From NCBI GenBank assembly GCA_019055375.1, contig JAHQIW010000642.1, positions 62,001 through 126,000 on the forward strand: a DNA stretch of 64,000 bases, given 5' to 3'. Shown one piece after another: positions 12,081 through 24,089 of the stretch (position 1 is its first letter; each line of letters starts with the position of its first letter). The notes beneath the pieces were generated by a model. That model searched no databases. It saw only the letters and a list, made by a program, of their open reading frames with translations, and was not told where the DNA came from. Made by a program: the position numbers and the translations under genes. The stretch comes from Parelaphostrongylus tenuis. Lineage: Eukaryota; Nematoda; Chromadorea; Rhabditida; Metastrongylidae.

Positions 12081-12363
12081 AGTTACCCGTTCTCGTCTTT
12101 TGCTAATCTCTGTGGGTGCTCCAGTCCCCACAATAAGAGTTAGCGACGACGTACGTTTTACACTCTATGTTCAGTGAAGAACTCACCAAACACAGAGTTT
12201 TGTACACTCGAATGACTCGAATGCTCGTGGCTAGTATATATAATATAACATATCTTTCATTTCGAGTGTTTTCTTAAGACCACAGCGCAAATTACAATAT
12301 GCCTGATAATCATTATTTGAGCCACGCATGTCAGTGGTCTGTCAATGAGGGCTGACTTATAGA

Positions 12364-12382
12364 GCCCGATACACGTGTTTCG
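12364..12382 (-). ncRNA. Hammerhead 3' half-motif
   Basis: On the minus strand only CGAAA, ACACGTGT, A and TCGGGC remain. The CTGANGA box and stem II are absent because the plus-oriented copy begins at 12383. It cannot cleave alone. It marks the breakpoint of the second tandem copy. Confidence 0.85.
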
Positions 12383-12483
12383 TTCTTCACTGAACATAGA
12401 GTGCAAAACGTACGTCGTCGCTAACTCTTATTGTGGGGCCTGGAGCACCCACAGAGATTAGCAAAAGACGAGAACGGGTAACT

Positions 12484-12526
12484 GCCCGACTGACGAGATC
12501 GCAAGATCGAAACACGTGTATCGGGC
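12484..12526 (+). ncRNA. Hammerhead ribozyme (GNRA-capped stem II), plus strand
   Basis: Identical in layout to the minus-strand copy at 12038-12080: GCCCGA, CTGACGA, stem II GATC / GCAA / GATC, GAAA, ACACGTGT, then A, cut site after 12520, and TCGGGC closing stem I. It belongs to the inverted copy 12383-12589, which ends in the right-hand target-site duplication. Sense transcripts of this arm would also contain the complement of the other arm and could misfold into a hairpin. Confidence 0.92.
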
Positions 12527-14339
12527 TCTATAAGTCAGCCCTCATTGACAAACCACTGACATGCGTGGCTCAAATAATGATTATCAGGCAAAAAATTTTT
12601 GTTGATTACGCAAAAAATTTATTTTAAGGACTGATCTTTCATTTGAAGCTTCGACGAGTTTCTTTCTTCTTTTTCTATTCTTCATGAAAAGCGATGTGTA
12701 ACGTTTTGGCGACTTCCTTTTTCCTTAGGACTTGAACCTCAGTCTATCTAATGAACACAGTAGGCTTGCAAGTGACAAATCGTAGAGTGATTTTTGAACT
12801 TTCCCTTTTCTGCACGCATTTTCTACCTTCAAGAAAAAGAATTCTATGCTTGTTTTGTAGAGTTCCCCTAGCTGATAGGATAAGTCTCAACATCACATTG
12901 TTCTCTTTTTCTGTAGGCCTTCTTAGTGAGCTGAGAGAGTAAAAATAAAATTGCATTGCATTTTTTTGAATTTTCAAAATTAAATCACCTTTTTCCCTGT
13001 TTCGCTAAGATTCTTATGTTTCTTGTATCAAATCTGTGCTGAGACCTGTGTTTCACCTTATTTCCTTTTCATATAAATTCGCTATCAGACTCGAGGTAAT
13101 GCTCGAAGAGCAAATGAGGTTTTTGTCTATTACAAGGCGACAATTGAAAAACCGATCTCATTCACTGAGCAAGAACTTTCATGGGAGTGTTAGCAATCAT
13201 TCGAAAGCTTAAATGTCTAAATAGAGCCCCACTTGGTCGGTTGTTTCAAAAGACCTTTCTGTAACACTTTAATATTCAAACTAAGAATATATTGCACATC
13301 GTCTGTGTATTTGAACTATTACTTTGCTGGAAGGACGAAAAGCAATGAACTTATAAGTTTTCCAGTATCAAAGTCACATGTTTGATCTGAAGTTTCTTTT
13401 GAAGCGGAGAAAAAATTCCCATTCGAATGACAAAAATCGCACTTCTCCGAAGCGCCAATTGATCGACCGTGTACTCCCGCCGCATCGAATCTGCGGCCAC
13501 CGACTCCGAGAATGCGTGTGTGAAACGCGCAGGTATTCACTCTGTAATATCGTCAAGAAAGGTCTTCGCGAAATTATTCTACGTGGGGCTATAGCCAGAA
13601 ATCTATGCTTTCAAATGATTAATAACACTCCCATGAAAAATTACTTTTCAGCGAATTAGATAGGTTTCTCATTTGTCACCTTGTTATCGATAGGTGCCTT
13701 ATATGAACGTGTAAAGGAAATCTTAAAGTGTTGGAGTTTAGTGGTAAAAGATCGCTTACCACATGAGAATAGCGCTGTGATTTGAATCAACAGCATGACT
13801 GATACACAACCATCAGTCAAGACAAGATTTGAGCGCCGATTGCGGAACCTAGTCATCTTTTGGCTGCTACAGCGTGATAAGAAGCTCTTTTCAAAAAGCA
13901 AGGACACCATCGAGGTCGTCGAGGTTTGAGGTATCGAATGATCACCAAATTTCTTGGGAAAGTGCTTTATCCAGCGGTAAGTGAGCGTAAAATAAAATTC
14001 TAATAGTGCTGTTACAGTTCACTAGAGAGGTCCTTCAAGAAATGAAATATTGCATCAAAATTGTCGAGATTTGATCAATCAAATTACCACCGTAATTTCC
14101 ACAAAGAAATTGAGAGCTCATATTTCTCAAAAGGTTGAAAATGAGTCCGAATAGCGGGAACTGCCGTAATCTTTTTCAAATGTAGTGGTCCACAGTTATA
14201 CGTATAGCGTTACATCAAAATAAACGTTACGACCTTGAGGAAGGCAAGGCTCCGTAAACTTCAGTTCTCTACATTGAAGAAGAAGAAGGATTAATCCAGC
14301 GGAAGCTCACTGTAAAAGGGCAGTGTCTGGATAACGTAT

Positions 14340-14600
14340 TTAGGACCACCTTTGACAGGTAGACGGCGTTGCGCCGTCGCTTGTGCGACAGTTACAGGCA
14401 GGCAGCATCTGAATGTCTGACTGTCTGTCTGCCTTCCCATAAGACGCGACGCCATCATTACACTAGCAGATTAAAATTTGACGTCGCGCTACTTGGTACG
14501 AAATGTACCACGTGGGCTTTGGAGGGTTAGGAGTTTCGGTCAGCAGGACACCTCTAACCACTGCACCACTCGAGCCAGCTGACAGCGACTATGCTGTCGG
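14340..14600. repeat. GC-rich repeat with internal palindrome
   Basis: Contains GGCGTTGCGCCGTCGC and a CAGGCAGGCAG stretch, then a degenerate tRNA-like end. Copies lie at 32250-32480 and 50130-50380, and reversed or rearranged copies lie in the introns of the idhg relic (36860-37045, 37915-38105). It has no coding capacity. Confidence 0.65.
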
Positions 14601-15310
14601 TGTGACGCATCCGTCAAGGGCACGCGTGTGGTAAGCTCAAAATTAGGTGTCGTTCGTAGAAGCCGTAATAGACAGAGAAATAGGCGCCATTACGGTTATC
14701 CCACTGGAAATCAGTCTCTGCCGTTGTGTGCTAGTGGCAGGTTGGTGGTTTCACAGCCCTGTTTCTCTCACTATTTATGACTCGGATAAAAAAAGCAAAT
14801 TTTCTTATACTTAATTTGTTTCTCTGAAATTAACTAGTTATATTTGTATTGATATCCTTGATAGTTTTCTATACTATCATTTGATTTTTTCTAGATTAAT
14901 GGGTAACAAGAAATTTTCCGCACTATTCGTTTTTGTTGACTTTTCTGGTGCTTGCCCATTATGAGGCGGCAAATGATAAACCGACTTTCCAGTAATCATT
15001 TGAAAGCTTGACTTTCTGGATAGAACCCCAAATGATCGATTTTCGAAAAGTTTTTCTTAACGCTGTAAAATTCAAAATAAAATTATGTAACACGCTACCA
15101 CGTGTTCTTTTCTTATATCGCTTTTGTTTCGCTGAGCTAAACTCTTTCTTAAAAGTGCTAATACTCTTCCAAGAGCACAAGTTTGGAGGAACTCAAAAAT
15201 ATGTTTGCTTTTTTAAAAGGCTCCGATAGCGCTGGAGGAGAAAAAAAAAGATTTGCTTTCATTATTGTTTGAGCCAACATGTCATGTGGTCTGGTAAAGG
15301 CTCTTGTACA

Positions 15311-15353
15311 GCCTGAGACACGTGTTTCGTCCTTACAGACTCATCAGCCGGGC
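15311..15353 (-). ncRNA. Hammerhead ribozyme, minus strand of element 2
   Basis: Read on the minus strand: GCCCGG, CTGATGA, stem II GTC / loop TGTAAG / GAC, GAAA, ACACGTGT, C as the cleavage base, and TCAGGC. One stem I pair is a C-A mismatch compared with the sister copy at 15646-15688. The predicted cut is between 15317 and 15316. Probably weaker than its partner. Confidence 0.88.
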
Positions 15354-15645
15354 AGAACCCGTCGTCTGTCGATCTTTTCATAGTCAGTTCTCTCAGGAGC
15401 GTCACACTCCTTATATATAGTTATCGACGACCTACGCTTTACACTCTATGTCAGGTGAAACATTCACCTAACATAGAAGCTAACATAATACCAGCCAGCT
15501 AGCAATCGAGTGCGAAAACACTCTGTGTTAGGTGAATGTTTCACCTGACATAGAGTGTAAAGCGTAGGTCGTCGATAACTATATATAAGGAGTGTGACGC
15601 TCCTGAGAGAACTGACCATGAAAAGATCGACAGACGACGGGTTCT

Positions 15646-15688
15646 GCCCGGCTGATGAGTCTGTAAGGACGAAACACGTGTCTCGGGC
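15646..15688 (+). ncRNA. Hammerhead ribozyme, plus strand of element 2
   Basis: Order on the plus strand: GCCCGG, CTGATGA, stem II GTC / TGTAAG / GAC, GAAA, ACACGTGT, C (cut after 15682), TCGGGC. Stem I forms six pairs including one G-U, and stem II three pairs. All catalytic-core bases of the hammerhead consensus are present. The stem II sequence differs completely from that of element 1 while the pairing is kept. Confidence 0.92.
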
Positions 15689-18600
15689 TGTACAAGAGCT
15701 TTTACCAGACCACATGACATGTTGGCTCAAATAATAATGAAAGGATCTATTGAAATTTGAGCGTGGTCTTAATAAAGCACTCGAAGGAAAGGTATAAAAA
15801 GATTTGTGCCTTAAACTTCGCTCGATAGATCTCTTCCATACTGTTGGTAATCATTCGGTAGCGTAAGATTCAATAGTTCCAATGTTGCACTTACTTTCTC
15901 GACATATTCTTAGAAGGGAAGACAGAATCGAGTTTGACATCTTGGGCAATTTTTGTTTGTCCAATAGTCCATTCGGTCGGGGGCCAGTTGATTGATATCC
16001 AGCCGTTGCATATGTGAGATGCAATTGTTTTTCAATTCCGGATTTTTTTCTCCAATTTGAAAGAAAATTTGTAAAAACGATTCAATCAGATACTACGAAA
16101 TTCCTCTGCACATTGATATGCTTTTGGCTTCCAGCTAATTAAACGCGTGATAAAAAACGCGAACGGTAAGTGTTAAACATAATTTTTATTCTGGATGCTA
16201 CAGCTTTGCAAAAGGACCTTTTCGAAAAACCGCGCTATATGGCTGTAGCCAAAAATATAAGCTTTTGAGTGATTATAGATTTGTCGTTTTCTAACATATA
16301 ACTACTTTACAGAGCTCTTCATATATTGATCTGGACTCAATTGCCGACAGAGAAAAGACTGATGGCCCAGATTAATGCTCATTCACAGACGGTCGCTTGC
16401 GATGATCCAGGTAGCGATGGTATAGTTACAGTACTATTTTCTTGAATTCTAGTGCCTAGCTGTTCTGGAGGAGGCTAGTACAAAACTTTCACATTGAAAA
16501 CAGCTACTTAGATTTGTTTATAACTTATTTTCCGTCGCGTGAATTCCGGTTATGTTGCTTCGTTGATACGTTCGAAAACTGGACTTTGCTGGAATACTTA
16601 ATGAAGTTTCTCCCTTTTTATGACCAAATCTTTCACTATCTAAATGATAAACTCGATAGGCAGAATTTTACGTAGTAATGGAGCAGAAAATTCACTTCAT
16701 GAAGTACGATGTTTTCATTTGGTAGAACAAGAGCAATTTGAATAATTTAGAGCCAAGTTCTTCTGCCAGCATTGTCGATCCAGTTCTGACTGACCAATCA
16801 CTAGAAGAACGCCGACGAACAGTGATTATGTAGAAAGGGAACTCCGGTGCATGGTACCAACGCCAAAACTCTTGGTGTCAGTGCTCAAACTCGGGAAGGT
16901 TGGCGTTGAGGATATCAGGCATATCGGAAACACCAGAATTATTTACAAAAGTCATATTGTTTTCTTTGAAAGCTGGTATATGTTTATGGAACTATTATGC
17001 GCCTGCTCCATTCCACAAGATTGTTTTTATCTATTCATCTGATTTGTTCAACTCAGCATTCCAGCATCGATGCCTGTTTGATTTTTCTAGTACGTGTTTG
17101 TAAATAACGAAGTTTGTTTGCTCTTTCGAGCTTTCCTTGTCGCTGATTATTCACCTGCTGAGCGCACGAGCTCGGCTTGTAATCATAATTAGGACTTTAC
17201 TCAGTGTAGATTACAACAGTACGCGGGTAGTACGTATTTCACTGAATTTGTACAGGGCATCAGCAAGCTGTGCGAAATCTGTTTTAGCACTGTCACAAAG
17301 TGCTTAGGATAGCGTTAATCTTCATTTTAACATGAGAGTCGCTGGTGAACCTCAACGATTGGCGGTGTATGAATGACTGCCTTAAATAAACAGTCGCTCT
17401 ATGGAATAAAGTACGAGAAATCAAAGTAATATTCACGTGAGGAGAACTCCTTGTATGTTGACGTTAGTACCTAGAAGACTGTCACAATACTAAATTAACA
17501 ACAATGCAGAATATTAGACAGCAAGTGAGGTTTGAACAGGTCTTTTACCTCTTACGTCACACCGTGTCATAATACTGTAGACAATTTTAGAGCGCCTTTT
17601 GTTGACCTGTTTGGTGTGGTATAGCTCTGTCGCTTTGACGGCCGGCGTTTCAATCACGATCTTCTTTCACTGGTGAGTTTGTGTGTTATGGGTTGCAGAT
17701 TTTTGTTGGACGTTCAAGGTAGTGAATGTGGACAAAGTGAATGTTCGTGGTCGCGTCGGGTGGAAGCCAGTGCATTGGAGTACCGGATAAATCAAACAGC
17801 TTTGATAGTAAAATAAGGAGCGGTTCATTTCGTTGAAGTGATGGGACCTCAACTGACACTAACGATGATAGACGATCACGAAATATTGCCTATTTAGAAG
17901 TTCCTACCATTTGCTAACAATATGTCCTGCGGTAGTCGGTATTGGTTGCGGTGTCAGAATGCAGTGATGGAGAGAAGATATAAAGCAGAGATATAAAGAA
18001 TTGAATTATGGTTGAAATTCATTCAATATGACGTTTGAGAGAGCGATCGGTCGGTGGTAGGTTTTTGTTTGCAGTGTGACTGATATATATTTTGTATTGT
18101 TCACCGATATCGAAGCTCGTTTTTTCTTTATAGTCCTTTTTTGCTGGATAGCAATTGTCTGGTAAACTTTTAATGATTATCCGAAGAGTTGAAATTGAGA
18201 TGAATATAAAATTCACTTTGTTTTATGAAGCTCTTCGTGGTGCTTCAATGTAGTGAAAATAAAACTCAGTTTTTTTCATACGTTTCATCTGGAGTCTTTT
18301 TCAAGCGAAAAGAGTCTTACGTAGAATAACAGTGAATACGTGCAGCGTGTAGGTCGCGTGCGCAATCAATCAATCTTTCAAAGCGATGACTCCGAGTATG
18401 AATCGTAATCTTCCATCGCTCTCACAGCGCTGTATAGAAACATATTCAAAACCAAATTTCGTTGCAGGATCTTCGAGATTTGTTTCGTCGAATGTAATTT
18501 TAAAATGTGATGAAGAGCCACCATCAAACCACCATGCAAACAAAAAACCCTAAGCACTCTGTGGGAATAACCTCCGTTCTCAGATCTCTGGGATTTAAGC

Positions 18601-19079
18601 TATTGAATGACCATCGAAAGATCAAAGAAAAGTTGAAAAGGCCTTGTTCTTAAAGGGCAAAAAATCTTGATAAGGAAAGCGATCGCCTTTTGCTTTATTG
18701 CAAATTGGATGAGCTTGATTTACGTGATACAGCTGGCTTCAGCGGATCAATCGCCGCTTGACATACTTTTGATGTGATACAGTGGGTTAGATGGGGTGTG
18801 AAATGATGCATCTGAATTAGTAGAAAAAAGTTTATTGGGAGGTTTAAAACAGTCGTTGCCATGGATCAATTAGTAAACTTTGTTCTAAACGATACTAGGC
18901 GTGGCTTGGCGACCATCATAAGAATCTTCGATAAAAATATAGGTTATTTCTTCAACTTTTGCTACTTTTTCGCAGTTTTGTGATGTTATAGATGTATATC
19001 AACGAGTTTTGAAGATGGTGGTGTGCAAAACTTTTCACATTAATCGGAAGCTAAACGCGCATCTAACCCATGCCCAGAG

Positions 19080-21500
19080 CGCATGGTACCACTGCACCAC
19101 CGATACTAGCGTTTTACTACCACTCTTTATTCAATATGAACTATCGTAGCAGGCTTTGAATTTAACTAGAAAACAGCCCGTTGTCGCGGGATCGCTCAGA
19201 TGATAGAGTATGACAGAAGATGTTGGAAACAAGTTCAACGCTTCCAAAGTGCAAGGCTGTTTGAGCGTAATAACCACATCCTCGTGCAAAGCGACATATC
19301 GTGAACTGTTAATGAAAATTTCCATGCTATCTTGCTTATGTTTGCCCTTATTCCAATCATATTCATCACTCATATCCTATGTCAATAACATTTCACCTTT
19401 ATGCTCCTGAGCAGATGCATAAATAGCCAGATTGTTAATTATATTATATTTGAAGTTCTAAAATCAACATTACGACACAAATCTTTGAGTTTTCATACTC
19501 TCTTTACTAAATAGCGTACAAAATTCATTATAATCATTGGAATTCACATGACAGTGATTTTTTTTCAAAAGCAGGTGCTACACACTACGTGCAATTCCAC
19601 TTCATAGATCATTTTCAGCAGTTTTTGATATATGGTCTGCTAGATATTCCCGGTTAAAAGCAGACAAACTGATTTATTTCGGAGAGTGAGCATACCTGGC
19701 TCTATACAGCGGTAGGCCAGTGTGGATCATTGTAAAGGCCATATTCAGTCACGCTAATCACCTCAAGCGCCAGAATGTTTCAAACCTTTGAAGAACTCTC
19801 TCATGGCGTCTTCAGTGGTATAGGTACATTTCGGCGCTTTGGCACTAGTCCAGTACCACGTGCCCTACGGCTCACCTCTACAATTGTCAGCAATCGCAAC
19901 GAAGATGTATAGCTTTAGACCAAGCCAAAGGATCAGTTGGTGTTGCGGAATAGAGTGATTGCAAGATAATGTTACATGCTTCCATAACGGCCGAAAGCCA
20001 CCTATTATGTGATACTTTCACAATCATCTGAACGAAGAATGATTTAATCAGAGAGAATTTTCTTCGAAGCTGAAAATTGTCTTGATAAATCAAGAAGATC
20101 GCGTTCCGCGCAAGGATTTCAACTGTCTCAGTGATAAGAGAGATATTCGTTGTCTCCTCAATTATTTCTGTGTATTAGAAAACATACGCTACCACTACAC
20201 CACCGATTCAGCGTTGCACTACCTTTCTTTCTTCTATATAAACTATATTACCAAAATCTAAATTTCATTAGACAACTACCACATTGTCAGTGGAGCGCTC
20301 CCCGCTTGAAGCTAAAGAAAACGTGATCCCAGAAGCACCATTCCTTTCACACTGGCAATCGACAGGAAGCAACATCGCTGTTCATCGGAAGTTATCAACA
20401 ACGTTTCGGTTACTAGTGTGCTTTAGAATTGCAGATTTTAACTGAATACTTTTCTAATAAATTTGAGATTCTTATCGTCTTTAAAGGAGTTTGTCATTAT
20501 TGAGTGATAAAGTATGATAGAGCATAATAGAAACAATATCGATGCTCCAGAAAGCTCCACATGTTTGATCGAAAAAACCATATCTTGACGTAGAACGACA
20601 CATCAACAATTGTTAATGAAATATTTCCGAGCTATATCATTTATTTTCACCCTTATTTCAGCCATATTCATCATTAATAACCTATGTCAATAATCATCTT
20701 TATATGTTACAGCAAGTGCATAAATAGTCAGACAGTCAATCAAATTGTTTTGGACCCCTGAAATCATTATTATGACACAATCTCTTAGTTTTCATGCATT
20801 TATATTCTGAATAATACACGGAACTCATCATAGTTACTGGAAAGCACTCGTCAATGAATATCTCATCGAAACTGGTCTTTCACAATTCATTCAATGCCAC
20901 TTCATAGATCGCTTTTGTAGCTTTTAGAATATGGTTGCTAGATTTGCTTGGTTGAAAAAACGAAGTAGAATGACTTGTCTTAGAAGATGAGCAGCGCTGA
21001 CTCGATGCAGTGATAGACCAATGCAAATCAATTTAGAGATCAGATCCAGCCATTTTAATGACCAGTCTGCCAGAGAGTTTCAGCCTTTAGAGAACTTTGT
21101 CATAGCCTCTTGTGTGCTGTACAAACGTTTCGGCGTTCTGAAAGACTTCCTTAGTGCCACATGCCCTACGGCTCACCACTGCTACATTCATCAATTGGCG
21201 TTGCAGATAAATCACTGTAGACCAAGTGGAAGAATCAGTTGGTGATGCATACTAGAGTGATTGGAAAATATTGTTATATGCTCACGCAACTGCTGCAAGC
21301 CATCGACAGTCAATGGCTCTAGACGGAAACATCAAGTGATTCCTTTTACAAATCATTTGAGCGAAGTCTTTTCTAAAATTTTGCCCAGAGAGAAATTGTT
21401 TTCAAACAAAGACATCATAATCTTAATAAATGGCGAACATCTTAATAAATGACGAAAATCGCTTTGCGCACTGCGGTTTTAACTGTTTAGGCACAAGGGC
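19080..21500 (+). repeat. Internal tandem duplication within unit A
   Basis: The block starting near 19080 (CACTGCACCACCGATACTAGCG) recurs near 20195 (CACTACACCACCGATTCAGCG). The later landmarks AGACCA(A/T)GC near 19915 and 21215 and the GCATAAATAGYCAGA motif near 19415 and 20710 also repeat in order. Unit C has a single copy here (54320-55810). This accounts for about 1.2 kb of the extra length of unit A. Confidence 0.6.
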
Positions 21501-23680
21501 AAGATTTTCGCTGTTTGTTGGAAAGCTTTTGTGCCTTTCAAAAGGTCTTTAAGTTATTTGCTGATACAGCAAAATGTTCTTCAAATGACCACCTGCTTTG
21601 GTGTATAGATCTTCGAGTGCAAGAAAAACAACTTTTGTCTATAGAAACCTTTTCAAGAATCAGATTCGTTTTCAGATCCACTGTTTCTCATCCTCTGTGA
21701 TAAGTAATGATGTCTGTTAAAGAGCCATCCATAAACTTTAGCTAAGCGAAAAATGAGCTATTGAAGTGAAACGTGATTTTATTTCGGCTGCTACAGCACA
21801 GTGCAAGGCCTTCATGAATACTAATTTCAGTACTGTAATCACCGAGATTCAGGTTGTAGAATGACAGCTAAATGTCCAGCAGAAACGCAAAAAAGCTCGT
21901 TCGTTATGAACGCGTTGATCTTTCTCAAATCGATTACATTATCAAATGGTACTCAATACCAAACAACACAAGCAATCACCTTTCTGCGCTCCCCTCACAG
22001 GTACGGAAGGAGTGCTTGTAAGAACCATACCTTTAGTGCCCAGAAATTTGTCTACAAGAAGAAGGGGAAAGAAAAATTTCGCGGTCTCTTCACCGCAATT
22101 AGCTGTTTCGTCTTCAACAAATGAAATTCCTAAGCTCACTCAAAAAGACTTGGTCAAATAAAGCCGCTTTCCAAACTATAGTTTTAGCGATAACAAGCTG
22201 TTATTCGTCCTGCCCCTTCTCGCACCACCACTTAAGTGTAGCTATAAAGTAATGCATCAAGAACCACTCTAGAAAATTTGACACCAGTGAATAAACTATC
22301 GGATTTCTTCTTCTACATCATCCGTGCGAGGTCGGTTGATTTTCTCTCCTACCTCTGCTTTTGATTCGGCCTAACACCATCTCCTAATCAACTAGAAGCA
22401 AGACCGGACGAAGATCCATCGTCGAAACCCAATCCTTGGAAACGACATTATGAAGACCTGAAAAAGCCCTTGCAATGTTGCCAGGAAACCAAGGAATATT
22501 ATATGCACAACCAGCAATGTGTCATTTGGAATATGTGCTGAGGTCCGTACAGCTAGTGAAGACGGACCATCTAAGTATTTAAGTAACTAAATAAATAAAA
22601 TATCATCAAAGATTTCATGATATGAGCTAGTTCGTAGTAGTTTATATAATCATCTATACACAGCATGATATTGCTTGTATTACCTGAATGTCTTGATAAG
22701 GTAGCGTAAAATCTAGGCAGTCAAACACTTCGATAATTTTGCCAAGAATGCTCAAAATCATGACTTTAATTTCACTGCAGACTTGTTGTTCCTACACTCA
22801 TTGTAATCTGTGGAGCTTCCACTGAGTGTTTTACCTGAACTTTTAGCTCAAAAGCACGAAGCTCACAAAGAGGATACTGTGCACTTTTCACGTTGAAAAA
22901 AGCTCCCGTTTGCTCAGCACTAAAGCCTTACGTGTAAGCCACATTGACTCGATTCTGGGATAAAATCTAAACATACTATACATCACCTATAGAATAGTGT
23001 ATGAGCTCATGCTTACCGACAGCGTATATATTAGGTATGTAAATTGGCGTAGACATCTATCTATTCGTTAGGGTGGCTTTGTGTAGTAAATCGTGTAGTA
23101 ATGCAGAATAACAAACTCGCTTGTAATACGGCGCACCATTCCTCATGCACCCAACGGAGGCGGTAGTGCCGACAAGGCTGAGTGGTTGAGCAGTGAGACG
23201 CTCGGCATTGCCCGAAAGATCTCTCGTGATTTTGTGCCGTCTTCCCGGTGAATATGCCGGGAAGACAACATTGTTGTTGAGAAAAGTGCGATTGAGTTGC
23301 CGAAGCCTCGTTTTTCGATAAGAGATCTTGTCTAAATGAGTGGGTACCTTTGTTATCTCAAGAAATAAAAGGTAATATGAATGAAATGTAAATAAATAAC
23401 AATAGAATAGCATGAAAATGCTTGATAGAAGTCCGTGAAACGTAGAAATTTTCAGTAGCAGTTCGAAATACAACCCTTTTGGAGGCATGTGCTTCTTGCC
23501 AATCAAAAACGCTGTTCTACATGAAGCACTGGCGTTAATTCTAATACTGAAAACCTTATTGAGGTCGCTTCTTCCTATTTAACAATTGACTGACGATCAA
23601 ACCTCCATTGGTGACGATAAAAGTCAACATTGCTAAGAAAACTACAACACTGCCATCAAAGCGCGTCCCGCTCACGCGCC

Positions 23681-23713
<33 letters not shown>

Positions 23714-23790
23714 ATACAGGGATATATACATGCAAATATATGTATGTATATGTATATATGGATGCATATGTATTTGTATATATATGCGGT
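23681..23790. repeat. TA-rich microsatellite
   Basis: A pure TA run passing into degenerate TATG/TACA repeats. Its counterpart in unit C is at 57995-58097, expanded differently. Confidence 0.9.
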
Positions 23791-23996
23791 CCTGCTGACT
23801 GCCGTGAACAATGTCAACGAGGTCCTGAAGACGTTAATAAGTTCTTGAGCATTTCGGCTCTAGAGAAAATAACTTAACACCTTATATTTACTTGCTTGGC
23901 GATTTCGATGACCTTCTGTACTTTTAGCCTGGAAACCTAGCGATTTTTCCATTTGTTTCTCACCCGCACTATTAGCTTTTCCGGATATAAATAGGC

Positions 23997-23998
23997 AA

Positions 23999-24034
<36 letters not shown>

Positions 24035-24043
24035 TATATGTAA
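23997..24043. repeat. TA microsatellite
   Basis: TA run with a short degenerate tail. The counterpart in unit C is at 58309-58350. A further short run lies at 24890-24912. Confidence 0.9.
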
Positions 24044-24089
24044 GGTTGCTTACCTAATAGACTGCTACAAATGAATATTGGATCTCTTT

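Larger units (their letters stand above)
11905..12600. mobile_element. Hammerhead-ribozyme element 1 with 11-bp target-site duplication
   Basis: The insertion body is 11916-12589, flanked by AAAAAATTTTT at 11905-11915 and again at 12590-12600. Units B (near 31060) and C (near 48275) show the uninterrupted site, with GTTGAT following directly. Internally there is a minus-oriented copy (11916-12241), then a second minus-oriented 3' part (12242-12382) repeating it at an offset of exactly 326 bp, then a plus-oriented copy (12383-12589). Minus and plus copies pair as a long hairpin. Each full copy carries a hammerhead ribozyme pointing outward. There is no protein-coding frame, so the element must depend on enzymes supplied elsewhere. 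By known families this fits a retrozyme or Penelope-like derivative; the assignment is inference. Confidence 0.85.
15245..15806. mobile_element. Hammerhead-ribozyme element 2 with 11-bp target-site duplication
   Basis: The insertion body is 15256-15795, bounded by AAAAAGATTTG at 15245-15255 and 15796-15806. Units B (near 33015) and C (near 51047) have the continuous AAAGATTTG site with no insert. The body is a near-perfect palindrome: the left arm (about 15270-15475) and right arm (about 15535-15740) flank a spacer of about 60 bases. Each arm holds one hammerhead pointing outward. Its right end beyond 15740 is similar, reversed, to the left end of element 1 (TTGAGC, GTGGTCTTAA and CACTCGAA blocks), which defines a shared element terminus. 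No coding frame is present. Confidence 0.85.

Noticed and set aside
23057..23506. 149-residue minus-strand open frame, the longest frame outside the RT
   Set aside because: It overlaps a unit segment whose counterpart in copy C (57360-57830) is not open, it has low-complexity hydrophobic composition, and it crosses a tRNA-like stretch near 23170. No conserved motif.
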